A DNA stretch of 43,798 nt, from the NCBI GenBank assembly GCA_015663235.1, contig DQSL01000088.1, positions 1 to 43,798 on the forward strand, read 5' to 3'. The notes beneath the pieces were generated by a model. That model made no database searches. It worked only from the letters and a program-made list of their open reading frames with translations, and had not been told where the DNA came from. This DNA comes from Mariprofundaceae bacterium. GTDB taxonomy: Bacteria; Pseudomonadota; Zetaproteobacteria; Mariprofundales; Mariprofundaceae. A program made the position numbers and the translations under genes. Positions 32,423 through 41,501 of this stretch are shown here, in pieces. Position 1 is the stretch's first letter. Each line of letters opens with the position of its first letter.

Positions 32423-34601
32423 AATACCAAAACCCCAGGATGAAAGATTAACTTACGTGCTGCGGTTTCTACCGTTTGCTGTGGTTATTTTATTGGCTGC
32501 GCTGATTTTTTATGTTTGGCCAAGTGAAGACCAATACGGTCCTGTATATTTAAATTGGATTAACATTGGACTGTTGCTGCTGGTGGCTTTTATTGCCTTT
32601 GTTTTTGGTATTCGTTCTTTTTCAACACGTCAGGAAAGTGCAGGGTTAAATTTAAGAACAAAACTTATAACGGTTATGGTGTTAATGGTGCTTTTGCCGT
32701 CGGCTATTTTACAAATCACTGCCAATCAGGTGATTACCAAAGGTTTGGACGTTTGGTTTGATGTTCGCGTAGATACATTGCTGGATAAAGCAATGAATCT
32801 TGCGCAAGGTTTTTATGCAGACCTTGAATCGGATATGGAGCTTTCACTTAAACAGGTTATTTCGGATGATAGCTTCCCAGATTTAGCGCCAACACCTTTA
32901 GGTAGCATGGTTTTAAATCAATACATGGAACAGTTGCTGACGAAACATGGTTGGGATAGGTTGGAGTTGTTTGATGCCTCAGAGCGTTTGGTGGCAACAG
33001 TGCAAGGTGTTCGGCCAGGTTCAAGTTTGGATAATTTGAAAACATTGCCCGTGTCTGATGCTGGGCGGTTAAGCATTGCCTTGGGCAGGTATACGATAGA
33101 CCATCATACTCATAAAGATAGTGAGTATGTAGTTGGTTATTTGCCACTGTTTTCTCAGCGCAGGCTGATTGGTCTTTTTCGTGCGGAAGTGGAGCTGCCC
33201 CCAGAAATTACAGCCAGTGCACGAAGTATTGAAGCAGATTATCGAAAATACCGAGAGCTGGATAGGCATAGACAAGGCATTCAACAAACATTTATGCATA
33301 CATTGATGATTGCGATGATATTGATTGTGTGTGTGGCGGGGATGTTGGCACTGGTGTTTGCGAGAAAGCTGACAGCGCCCGTGGAAGAGTTGGCATCCGC
33401 TTTAGAGCAAGTCAAAGCAGGTGACTTTGATGTTGTTGTGCCTACGAACAGCAGCGATGAGTTGGGTTCGTTGGCTGAATCATTTAACAGCATGATTGCC
33501 CGCTTGAAGTACAATATGGACACACTTACAGAGACACAAACTGAATTGACCAGCGCCTTGGTGAGCAGTCGCCAGCGCCAATATGTGTTGGAAAACTTGT
33601 TAGCGAAATTGCATAGTGGTGTGATTTTGTTGGATGCAACGGGTGAGATACGTTTGATGAATGACACATGCAAGACACTGTTAATGTTACCCAAGCATAA
33701 AGAAAATAAAGGTTCGATATATGACTTTTCTGAAGTTCACCTTAAACCTATTTTGGGCTTTTTTGAGACGTTGCAAACACAGGATTTACAAGATTTGCAA
33801 CATGAAATTGTGATTACCTATGGCTTGCAAACTGTTAAAATATTAGCGCGCGGCACACTTCTTGGTGGCCAACATGATGTTTTTTCGGGTTGGTTGCTGG
33901 TATTTGATGATATTACACAGCTTGCTGAAGCGCAAAAACATCGAGCATGGGCAGAGGTGGCGCAACGCTTAGCCCATGAAATTAAAAATCCACTTACCCC
34001 GATTAAACTATCTACAGAACGTGTGCGCAGAAGATTTCGTGATCAAGTGGATGATGTGAAGGTGTTTGATACCTGCACAGATGCGGTTATCAATCAAGTG
34101 GAGCGTTTGCAACGTTTGTTGGCAGACTTTTCTGATTTGGCAACATTGCCCAAGCCTGATATGGAAGTGGTTTCGATTGCTACGTTGTTGCAAGAGCTTA
34201 AAGAGTTGTATAGCCCTTATCATAATTTAACATTTGAAGGTATGCCCAAAGGACAGGTCTATTGCGACCCCGATCAAATTCGCCAAGTGTTGATTAATTT
34301 GATTGATAATGCTTTAGCAACCAAGGCTCATGTGCGTGTATATGTGGAAATTGTGGATGAACAAACGCGGTTTTTTGTCCAAGATGAAGGCTCTGGTATT
34401 GATGAAAATGCGAGAGAACATATATTTGCACCCTACTTTTCGACCAAAAAAGACGGAAGTGGCTTGGGTTTGGCTATTGCGCAAAGGATTACAGAGGAAC
34501 ATCATGGGCAACTGCAATTGTTGTCTGCATCAGCACCAACACGTTTTTGTATGTGGCTGCCCAATGTGGAAAACCATCGTTCTAAGGAGGGCGACGCATG
34601 A
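32415..34601 (+). CDS. ntrY: Sensor histidine kinase NtrY
   Basis: Membrane kinase of the NtrYX two-component system, linked to nitrogen and redox/respiratory regulation. The 728-aa protein has three N-terminal membrane helices (about 16-35, 48-66 and 83-103), an extracytoplasmic region to about 290, and a fourth helix (about 296-316). A HAMP domain (RKLTAPVEELASALEQVKAG) and a PAS-like domain (about 390-500) follow. Then come the HisKA site H521 in RLAHEIKNPLTPIKLSTERV and the ATPase with VLINLIDNAL and GSGLGLAIAQRI. Its stop overlaps the ntrX ATG. No feature of the sequence identifies the ligand. Confidence 0.93.
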   Translation: MTEIPKPQDERLTYVLRFLPFAVVILLAALIFYVWPSEDQYGPVYLNWINIGLLLLVAFIAFVFGIRSFSTRQESAGLNLRTKLITVMVLMVLLPSAILQITANQVITKGLDVWFDVRVDTLLDKAMNLAQGFYADLESDMELSLKQVISDDSFPDLAPTPLGSMVLNQYMEQLLTKHGWDRLELFDASERLVATVQGVRPGSSLDNLKTLPVSDAGRLSIALGRYTIDHHTHKDSEYVVGYLPLFSQRRLIGLFRAEVELPPEITASARSIEADYRKYRELDRHRQGIQQTFMHTLMIAMILIVCVAGMLALVFARKLTAPVEELASALEQVKAGDFDVVVPTNSSDELGSLAESFNSMIARLKYNMDTLTETQTELTSALVSSRQRQYVLENLLAKLHSGVILLDATGEIRLMNDTCKTLLMLPKHKENKGSIYDFSEVHLKPILGFFETLQTQDLQDLQHEIVITYGLQTVKILARGTLLGGQHDVFSGWLLVFDDITQLAEAQKHRAWAEVAQRLAHEIKNPLTPIKLSTERVRRRFRDQVDDVKVFDTCTDAVINQVERLQRLLADFSDLATLPKPDMEVVSIATLLQELKELYSPYHNLTFEGMPKGQVYCDPDQIRQVLINLIDNALATKAHVRVYVEIVDEQTRFFVQDEGSGIDENAREHIFAPYFSTKKDGSGLGLAIAQRITEEHHGQLQLLSASAPTRFCMWLPNVENHRSKEGDA

Positions 34602-35977
34602 CGATTCAAATCTTGATTGTTGATGATGAGCAGCCTATTCGTGAATCTTTAAGTGGTCTTTTTGAGGATGAAGGTTATCTGGTCAGCTCTTCTGCATCGG
34701 GTGAAGAAGCGGTGGCTCGTTTTCGTAAAAGTCCAACGGATTGTGTCTTTTTGGATATTTGGATGCCAGGCATTGATGGTTTGGAAACCATGGCAAGAAT
34801 CAAACAAATTAACCCTGATGTGCCGATTATTATGATGTCGGGCCATGCGACTATTGATACAGCAGTCAAAGCAACCAAGTTGGGTGCATTTGATTTTATT
34901 GAAAAGCCATTTTCGCTGGAAAAGCTGTTAATTACACTGCGAAATGCTGTGGAAAAAAGAAGGCTTGAATTGGAAAACTCAGACCTAAAAGTTGAAGCAA
35001 GTCATCATATCCCGCAACTGATTGGCAGCAGTAAACCTGTAAGCCTCGTCCGCAGACAACTGGATAAAATTAAGATGAGCAAACAACACGTGATACTGCA
35101 AGGGCAGCATGGGGTGGGTAAATCGATTGCGGCGCGTATCTTACATGAAGGTTCTGCTCAGTCGCAAGTTGGATTCGTGAGGTTCAAAGCCTCGGGGTTA
35201 GATGATAAAGCTATTGAAGCTGAATTGTTTGGTTATGAGAAAGGTGCTTTTGCGGGTGCTTTGCAAGCCAAAAGAGGGCGCTTGGAAGTTGCCCATGGCG
35301 GCACACTTTATATTGAAGAAATTGCTGATATTCCCTTGCCAACACAAGAAAAAATAATACAAGTGATGTTAGAGCACCGCTTGCAGCATATGGGCAATGC
35401 GAGTTATATTCCCTGCGATATTCGTTTGGTGCTAGGCACAAAGTATAGCAAAGAAGAATTGCTGCAAAGCGGAAAAATCCTTAAAGGTTTTTATTTACAA
35501 TTGCATGCCGCAGTGATTCAGTTGCCAAGTCTTCAGGAGCGCGAACAAGATATACCAGAGCTTTTGACAATGTTGATAGCCGAGCAGGTGGCACACTTGG
35601 GTGGCGAACCTGTGAAATTTTCTGATGAGGTGGTGCAATTGCTCCAAGCATATGCTTGGCCAGGTAATGTGCGTGAGTTACGAAACTATGTTGAGCGCTG
35701 CCACCTTTTATGTGCAGGAAAAGAGTTAACACTTGAAAACATGCTGCCTTTGGATGGGAACACCCAGCAGCTTTTATCCTTTTCAGCAGTACCTGACGAC
35801 ACCGTGTTGCAAGATGGGTTTCATGATGCACGGAAGCGGTTTGAGCGTAGTTACATTTTACATCACCTGGATAAAAATGAGTGGAATATTAGCAAAACAG
35901 CAGCGGATATTGGTATGGAACGTAGTCAACTACACCGTAAGATTAAATCGCATGATTTAACACCAGGTAATACATGA
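34598..35977 (+). CDS. ntrX: Response regulator NtrX with degenerate sigma54-activator domain
   Basis: Receiver domain with phospho-acceptor D53 (VFLDIWMP) and K104, then an AAA+ domain, then a Fis-type DNA-binding helix (TAADIGMERSQLHRKIKSHD, 434-453). The 459-aa size is normal. The AAA+ core departs from the sigma54-activator consensus in several places: Walker A is GQHGVGKS (169-176), the sigma54-contacting loop is GAFAGA (216-221) instead of GAFTGA, and Walker B reads TLYIEE instead of TLFLDE. The FRxDLYYRLN arginine region is GFYLQLHAA. It may be unable to activate sigma54 and could act as a plain DNA-binding regulator. AAGGAGGG precedes the ATG. Confidence 0.9.
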   Translation: MTIQILIVDDEQPIRESLSGLFEDEGYLVSSSASGEEAVARFRKSPTDCVFLDIWMPGIDGLETMARIKQINPDVPIIMMSGHATIDTAVKATKLGAFDFIEKPFSLEKLLITLRNAVEKRRLELENSDLKVEASHHIPQLIGSSKPVSLVRRQLDKIKMSKQHVILQGQHGVGKSIAARILHEGSAQSQVGFVRFKASGLDDKAIEAELFGYEKGAFAGALQAKRGRLEVAHGGTLYIEEIADIPLPTQEKIIQVMLEHRLQHMGNASYIPCDIRLVLGTKYSKEELLQSGKILKGFYLQLHAAVIQLPSLQEREQDIPELLTMLIAEQVAHLGGEPVKFSDEVVQLLQAYAWPGNVRELRNYVERCHLLCAGKELTLENMLPLDGNTQQLLSFSAVPDDTVLQDGFHDARKRFERSYILHHLDKNEWNISKTAADIGMERSQLHRKIKSHDLTPGNT

Positions 35978-37347
35978 ATATTCTAATTTTGGGTGCGGGA
36001 GAAGTAGGGTTTCATATTGCGCTTCGATTGGCGGCAGAAGGTCATGATGTTGCGGTTGTGGATAGTGATAAAGAACGTATTCAGCGCGTTTCCGACACTA
36101 TGGATGTGCGCACCGTGTTGGGCAATGCAGCGCACCCATCAGTTTTGGAAAGTGCTGGGGCAGAAAATGCTGATTTATTGATTGCAGCGACTGCCAGTGA
36201 TGAAACCAATATGCTTGCTTGTCAGGTTGCGCATTCGTTGTTCAAAGTTACTATGAAAATGGCACGAATTCGTGAGCCAGATTTTGCAACAAATGAGAAG
36301 TTATTTGGGCGGGATGAGCTGCCCATAGATTTGATTATTTCACCTGAGCATGAGGCTGCAAAAGCTATTGTGAAACGTTATCAAGTTGCTTCGGCGATGG
36401 ATGCGCAAGGTTTTGCCGATGATAAAGTGCAACTGTTGGGCATGATGATTCGCCCCAAAAGTTTACTCGCTGGCTTGGCTTTGGAAGAGATGGGTGAGGT
36501 GATGGGCGATAAACGTGTGTTTGTGGTTGCCTACGAACATAATCGCAAATGGAAAGTGCCGACACGGGATACTGTGTTGCTCGCAGGCGACAGCGTGTAT
36601 TTGGCTGTAAGTAGCGCACAAGTTGATGATGTTGTTGAAGCTTTGGAGGGATGCAAGCAGAATAAAAAAGTGCAACGCAATGTGATGCTGGTTGGCGGCG
36701 GGAATGTTGGTTTTGCTGTTGCGCAAGCGTTAGAAAAAATGGGTGTTTCCATCAAGATGATTGAGCATAATAAAGCGAGAGCGTCATGGATTGCAGACCA
36801 ATTGACTTCAACCGTGGTGTTGCATGGTGATGCCTTGGACAGAGATTTACTTGAAGAAGAAGCCATTTCAAAAATGGATGATTTTTTGGCGCTTACCAAT
36901 GATGATGAAACAAACATTCTAAGCAGTTTGATTGCGCGAAAATACAAAGTTCCTCACGTGGTAACGCTGGTAAATCGTGCAATATATTCGGATTTGGTTC
37001 GGGAAATTGGTTTGGATGTCATTGTTTCACCGCGTTTTACCACGGCGGCATCTATTCTTAGGCATGTGCGGAAAGGGCGCATTTTAGGCATGTCACCACT
37101 TGGTGATGGTAGCTTGGAAGTGATTGAAGCCGAAGCACTGGAAACCGCAGCGATTTTAGATGTCCCACTTCGGGATTTGAAGCTGCCTAAAGAAACAGTG
37201 ATTGGCGCGATTGTGCGTGGCGAAGACGTTATTATCCCTGATGGGGACACTGTTGTGCAACCCAATGACCATGTTGTTTTGGTATCCCGCGCTGAATCTA
37301 TTCGCGCCATTGAAGCTTTGTTTGAGGTTCGCCTTGAATTCTTTTGA
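35974..37347 (+). CDS. trkA: Potassium uptake regulatory protein TrkA
   Basis: Peripheral NAD(H)-binding gating subunit of the Trk potassium system, 457 aa. Two tandem RCK units are visible, each with a Rossmann nucleotide site: ILGAGEVGFHIALRLAAEGH (residues 4-23) and MLVGGGNVGFAVAQALEKMG (about 233-252). An RCK-C domain follows each. Its ATG overlaps the ntrX stop (ATGA) and trkH follows 13 bp later, so NtrYX and potassium uptake share one unit. Confidence 0.95.
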   Translation: MNILILGAGEVGFHIALRLAAEGHDVAVVDSDKERIQRVSDTMDVRTVLGNAAHPSVLESAGAENADLLIAATASDETNMLACQVAHSLFKVTMKMARIREPDFATNEKLFGRDELPIDLIISPEHEAAKAIVKRYQVASAMDAQGFADDKVQLLGMMIRPKSLLAGLALEEMGEVMGDKRVFVVAYEHNRKWKVPTRDTVLLAGDSVYLAVSSAQVDDVVEALEGCKQNKKVQRNVMLVGGGNVGFAVAQALEKMGVSIKMIEHNKARASWIADQLTSTVVLHGDALDRDLLEEEAISKMDDFLALTNDDETNILSSLIARKYKVPHVVTLVNRAIYSDLVREIGLDVIVSPRFTTAASILRHVRKGRILGMSPLGDGSLEVIEAEALETAAILDVPLRDLKLPKETVIGAIVRGEDVIIPDGDTVVQPNDHVVLVSRAESIRAIEALFEVRLEFF

Positions 37348-37360
37348 GATTGTTTGATAG

Positions 37361-38800
37361 ATGCACATCAAAGGCGTGGTATGGACATTAGCTATCCTGA
37401 TTATTCTGTTCTCCTTCGGTATGTTGGTGCCTGCAGTGGTTGCCTTGTATTATCAGTCGGGTTATGCAGATGATTTTGTTTTAGCCAGCTTATTGGTCGC
37501 CATGCTCGGTGTGTTGATGATGGCTTGGGCAGGCTCTGCGCCGAAACAGCTTAGCCATAAAGATGGTTTTCTAATCGTCGCTCTTGCTTGGGTTGTATTG
37601 TCGCTGCTCGGCTCGGCCCCCTTTTTAACCACAGGCGTTGCGCCTTCAGTGATTGATGCATTGTTTGAATCAACTTCAGGTTTAACCACGACAGGCGCGA
37701 CGATTTTAACAGGCTTGGACCATTTACCGCGCTCCATTTTATTTTGGCGTTCCATGCAAGAATGGTTGGGTGGCATGGGTATTATTGTATTGGCGGTTGC
37801 GGTGATGCCACTATTAGGTGTTGGTGGAATGCAGTTATTTCGCGCAGAAACGCCTGGTCCTGTTAAAGATAAATTAACATCAAGAGTCACTGAAACAGCC
37901 AAAGTACTATGGTTTATTTATTTGGGTATCACAGTCGTTACAGGTATTAGCCTGTGGCTTGCGGGCATGGGGTTGTTTGATGCAGTCAATCACGCCATGA
38001 CTACGGTAGCGATTGGTGGTTTCTCAACCCATGATGCGAGCATAGGTTATTATGATTCTATGTGGATTCGGGGGTTGATTGTTCTCTTTATGATACTTGC
38101 AGGCATTAACTTTACCCTGCATTTTGTGGCATTGCGCAAAGGGTTTTCCATAACAACTTACTTGCGTGATGAAGAGTTTATAACCTATATAAAGTGGTTA
38201 TTTTTCCTCATATTTGTGGTTGGTCTGGTCACTTTACTGTCGGGCAACGGAACGTGGGATGAAGTCATTTTTAATACGGTTGCAGTTGCCACCACCACGG
38301 GTTTTGCGGTGAGTGACTATGGTCTTTGGCCACAAGGTGCGATGATGTTACTTTTAATGGCGATGTTTGTTGGGGCGTGCGCAGGCTCAACGGGTGGTGG
38401 CATGAAGGTGGTGCGTGTGCTTTTGCTTTTCCGCCAAGGTATGCGGGAAGTGCGGCGGCTGATACATCCTCATGCTGTCATCCATGTGAAAATTGGTAAA
38501 CAAGGTGTTGAAGGTTCTGTGGTGCAAGCGCTTTGGGGATTCTTTGTGCTATATATGGTTTGTTTTGCGGTGATTGCCGTGTTGGTGGCTATGACAGGTG
38601 TTGATATGATGACAGCCATTTCAGCCGCCGCCGCAGCCATCACTAATACGGGGCCAGGTTTTGGTGCGGTTGGTCCAGCGTCAACGTATGCAGGTTTACC
38701 TGACATGGCAAAAATTGTGTTGATGTTTGGTATGATTTTAGGCCGTTTAGAAATATTTACATTTTTTGTGTTGTTGATTCCAGAATTTTGGAGAAAGTGA
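37361..38800 (+). CDS. trkH: Trk potassium channel/transporter subunit TrkH
   Basis: Integral membrane K+ translocating subunit, 479 aa, four M1-P-M2 repeats. Selectivity-filter-type loops can be seen: TSGLTTTGATIL, TVAIGGFSTHDASIG, VATTTGFAVSDYG and AITNTGPGFGAVG. Other conserved stretches are MQEWLGGMGIIVLAVAVMPL and GACAGSTGGGMKVVR. It partners TrkA, encoded just upstream. No terminator is evident after it. Confidence 0.95.
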   Translation: MHIKGVVWTLAILIILFSFGMLVPAVVALYYQSGYADDFVLASLLVAMLGVLMMAWAGSAPKQLSHKDGFLIVALAWVVLSLLGSAPFLTTGVAPSVIDALFESTSGLTTTGATILTGLDHLPRSILFWRSMQEWLGGMGIIVLAVAVMPLLGVGGMQLFRAETPGPVKDKLTSRVTETAKVLWFIYLGITVVTGISLWLAGMGLFDAVNHAMTTVAIGGFSTHDASIGYYDSMWIRGLIVLFMILAGINFTLHFVALRKGFSITTYLRDEEFITYIKWLFFLIFVVGLVTLLSGNGTWDEVIFNTVAVATTTGFAVSDYGLWPQGAMMLLLMAMFVGACAGSTGGGMKVVRVLLLFRQGMREVRRLIHPHAVIHVKIGKQGVEGSVVQALWGFFVLYMVCFAVIAVLVAMTGVDMMTAISAAAAAITNTGPGFGAVGPASTYAGLPDMAKIVLMFGMILGRLEIFTFFVLLIPEFWRK

Positions 38801-38906
38801 AGTAGGTAGCGGATTAGGTTTGCTTAAAGTTGGCTATATAATTATTTTAGTCTATCGTAGGCATTGGGTATGAGAAACACTTTGGGTATTGTAGAGGATA
38901 GGGATT

Positions 38907-41501
38907 GTGGTTAAAGGTTTTTGGAAAGCAGATTGGTTTATAGGCGTAACATTGACGCTACTTTTCCTGTTTGCATACGCAAGTGGCTCGTCATTACTGC
39001 GAAGCCTAGAGTTTTATATGTACGATTTAGGCGTGGCAGCGAGTGTAGAGCCAGCAGGTGACCGTGTCGTTATTTTAGATATTGACGACACTTCTATTGA
39101 GCTTATAGGGCGTTGGCCGTGGCCTAGAAGTGTGATGGCAGACATGTTGGATAGCTTGAACCAGGCTGGTGTTCGACTTGTTGGCGTGGATGTTTTTTAC
39201 AGCGAAAAAGAAGCCAACAAAGGCACAGATTCCGCTGAGCAGCTTTTTAATATTTTACAAGAACAAGGCGAAGTATTGCTTGCTGAAGCCGAAGCTTTGG
39301 ATGCGAAGGGCGACCTCGCTGGAGCGGATAAAAAGTTTAATGAAGCAGACAAGAAGTTTGCTGAAGCCGATACGATTGCAGCAACTGCACTTGCCAATAA
39401 CGGCGATATGCGTTTGACGCAAGCGACTTTTGAGGCGGGCAATGTGTTTATGCCTATGTTTTACGAAGCTGGTGAACCTTTGGGTCGCCCCGATGCAAGC
39501 CTCCCTGACTATGTTGAACGTATGAGTATTAATAATATTGGAGATGTGGATGAGAATTCACCGCCGATTAGTGCTGTAAATATATCCTATCCTTTTGATG
39601 AGCTGGCGATGGTTTCTGCGGGCATGGGTTATTTGAATGTGTCGCCAAGTGAAGATGGTGTGTTGCGTTCAGAGCCTTTAATTGTTGAGTATTATGGTCA
39701 ATTTTTCCCCTCCATGTCGCTGGCCATGGTGGCGCAAGATTTGAATTTAACCATGGATGATATTCGTATTAACATCGGGTCTAGTGTTGAACTCGGCGCT
39801 TTGACAATTCCAACTGATAGAGAAATGAAAATTTCACCCAAGTTTTATACCAGTGGTTCAGGTAACATCAGTCAAGGTTTCACACATTTCCCTTTTTATG
39901 ATGTGCAATCGGGAAAAATTCCTGTCAGTCTTTTGAAAGATAAGATTGTTTTGATTGGCGTGACTGCGACGGGCATCGGTGCATCTTATTCGACACCTGT
40001 TTCCAGCATGGCGGCTGTTGATTACCATGCCAATGTTATTGAAAGTATTCTCAATGAAGGGTTTATCAGCGCACCAGAATGGGCAAACATGGCAGAGCTC
40101 GGGCTACTTATTTTTGTTGGTTTGTATTTAATACTCTTGCTGCCCCGCCTCAATGCCATGTTAGGCACGGTTGTGTCGATTGTCATGTTGTTGCTCATTT
40201 TAGGTGCAGGTTTTGTTTTGTTGGCAGACAGTGGATTATGGGTGCAAGTTGTGGGTGCGGCAGGTTTATTGCTTGTGGGGCATGTGGTTTTAACCAGTAA
40301 ACGTTTCTTTGCCAGCGAAGAAGATAGAGAAAAGATTTCATCAGAATCTGCTGAAACCAACAAGATGCTTGCGTTATCATTTCAAAGCCAAGGTATGTTG
40401 GATATGGCATTTGATAAATTTAGAAAGTGCCCGCCTAGAGATGATATATTGGATGCTTTGTATACGCTTGCTTTGGATTTTGAGCGCAAACGTCAATTCA
40501 ATAAAGCCTCGGCTGTGTATGAATACATCATGGAAACCAAACCCAAGTTTAAAGATGTAGAGCAGCGGATGCAGCGCACCAAAGATGCTGGCGAATCCAT
40601 GATTTTTGGTGGTGGCGGTGCTGGTAGTGGCATGGGTACGCTGATGATTACAGGTGGAGCAAAACCTACATTGGGTCGCTATGAAATTAGTAAAGAGCTT
40701 GGTAAAGGTGCAATGGGTACGGTTTATTTGGGTAAGGATCCTAAAATTAACCGTGAGGTAGCTATTAAAACCATGGCATTGTCCCAAGAGTTTGAAGGTG
40801 ATGAGCTTCAAGATGTGAAAGATAGATTTTTCCGTGAAGCTGAAACAGCAGGCATGTTGAATCATCCCAATATTGTGATTATGTATGATGCGGGTGAAGA
40901 TCACGACTTGGCATTTATTGCGATGGAATTTTTAGACGGTACAGATTTAGCACCTTACACCAAAAAAGGTAAATTATTGCCGCAAGCTGCGACGCTTAAA
41001 ATTGTCGGTAAAGTCGCTGAAGCACTGCATTATGCAAGCCAGCAGCATGTGGTGCACAGAGATATTAAACCTGCCAATATTATGTTGCTTAAAGATAAAA
41101 CTGTGAAGGTAACAGACTTTGGTATTGCCCGTGTAACGGCATCCAGTAAAACCAAAACAGGTGTGGTGCTAGGCACACCATCTTATATGTCACCAGAACA
41201 ATTATCGGGTAAACATGTGGATGGGCGTTCTGATATTTTCTCGCTTGGTGTGATGTTGTATGAAATGCTGGTGGGCGAGCGCCCATTTAAAGGTGACTCG
41301 ATGGCGACCTTATTGTTCCAGATTGCCAATGAACCACACGTAGATATTCGAGATATAGACCCTAACTTGCCAGAAGAAGTTAGTAAACTGATAGATGCAA
41401 TGTTGGTCAAAGATGCTGATAAGCGGCTACAAAATGGCGCGGCAGTGATTCGAGGGGTGATTGCAAGCTTGAAAGCAATGGCCGCGAAGGAAGGTAAATA
41501 A
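38907..41501 (+). CDS. CHASE2-domain serine/threonine protein kinase
   Basis: An 864-aa transmembrane kinase. One N-terminal helix (about 10-28) leads to an extracytoplasmic CHASE2 sensor (about 30-385; VVILDIDDTSIELIGRWPWP, then KDKIVLIGVTATGIGASYST). This is interrupted at about 110-171 by a charged Ala/Glu/Lys-rich insertion. Three helices follow (about 394-465), then a TPR-like helical region, a glycine-rich linker (about 568-588) and a C-terminal Hanks-type kinase: P-loop GKGAMGTVYLG (from about 598), VAIK lysine, HRDIKPANIM (about 716), VTDFGIAR (about 735) and GTPSYMSPEQ. The GTG start is supported by AGGATAGGG upstream. It overlaps the PP2C gene (TAATG). The stimulus is unknown. Confidence 0.93.
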   Translation: MVKGFWKADWFIGVTLTLLFLFAYASGSSLLRSLEFYMYDLGVAASVEPAGDRVVILDIDDTSIELIGRWPWPRSVMADMLDSLNQAGVRLVGVDVFYSEKEANKGTDSAEQLFNILQEQGEVLLAEAEALDAKGDLAGADKKFNEADKKFAEADTIAATALANNGDMRLTQATFEAGNVFMPMFYEAGEPLGRPDASLPDYVERMSINNIGDVDENSPPISAVNISYPFDELAMVSAGMGYLNVSPSEDGVLRSEPLIVEYYGQFFPSMSLAMVAQDLNLTMDDIRINIGSSVELGALTIPTDREMKISPKFYTSGSGNISQGFTHFPFYDVQSGKIPVSLLKDKIVLIGVTATGIGASYSTPVSSMAAVDYHANVIESILNEGFISAPEWANMAELGLLIFVGLYLILLLPRLNAMLGTVVSIVMLLLILGAGFVLLADSGLWVQVVGAAGLLLVGHVVLTSKRFFASEEDREKISSESAETNKMLALSFQSQGMLDMAFDKFRKCPPRDDILDALYTLALDFERKRQFNKASAVYEYIMETKPKFKDVEQRMQRTKDAGESMIFGGGGAGSGMGTLMITGGAKPTLGRYEISKELGKGAMGTVYLGKDPKINREVAIKTMALSQEFEGDELQDVKDRFFREAETAGMLNHPNIVIMYDAGEDHDLAFIAMEFLDGTDLAPYTKKGKLLPQAATLKIVGKVAEALHYASQQHVVHRDIKPANIMLLKDKTVKVTDFGIARVTASSKTKTGVVLGTPSYMSPEQLSGKHVDGRSDIFSLGVMLYEMLVGERPFKGDSMATLLFQIANEPHVDIRDIDPNLPEEVSKLIDAMLVKDADKRLQNGAAVIRGVIASLKAMAAKEGK

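Noticed and set aside
38801-38906. Promoter for the kinase cassette
   Set aside because: A TATAAT occurs (near 38836), but no -35 element lies at a suitable spacing, so I did not list it.
39178-39443. Possible separate gene or repeat array in the CHASE2 insertion
   Set aside because: The repeats are short and in frame with the kinase gene; the alternative frames have no ribosome-binding site.
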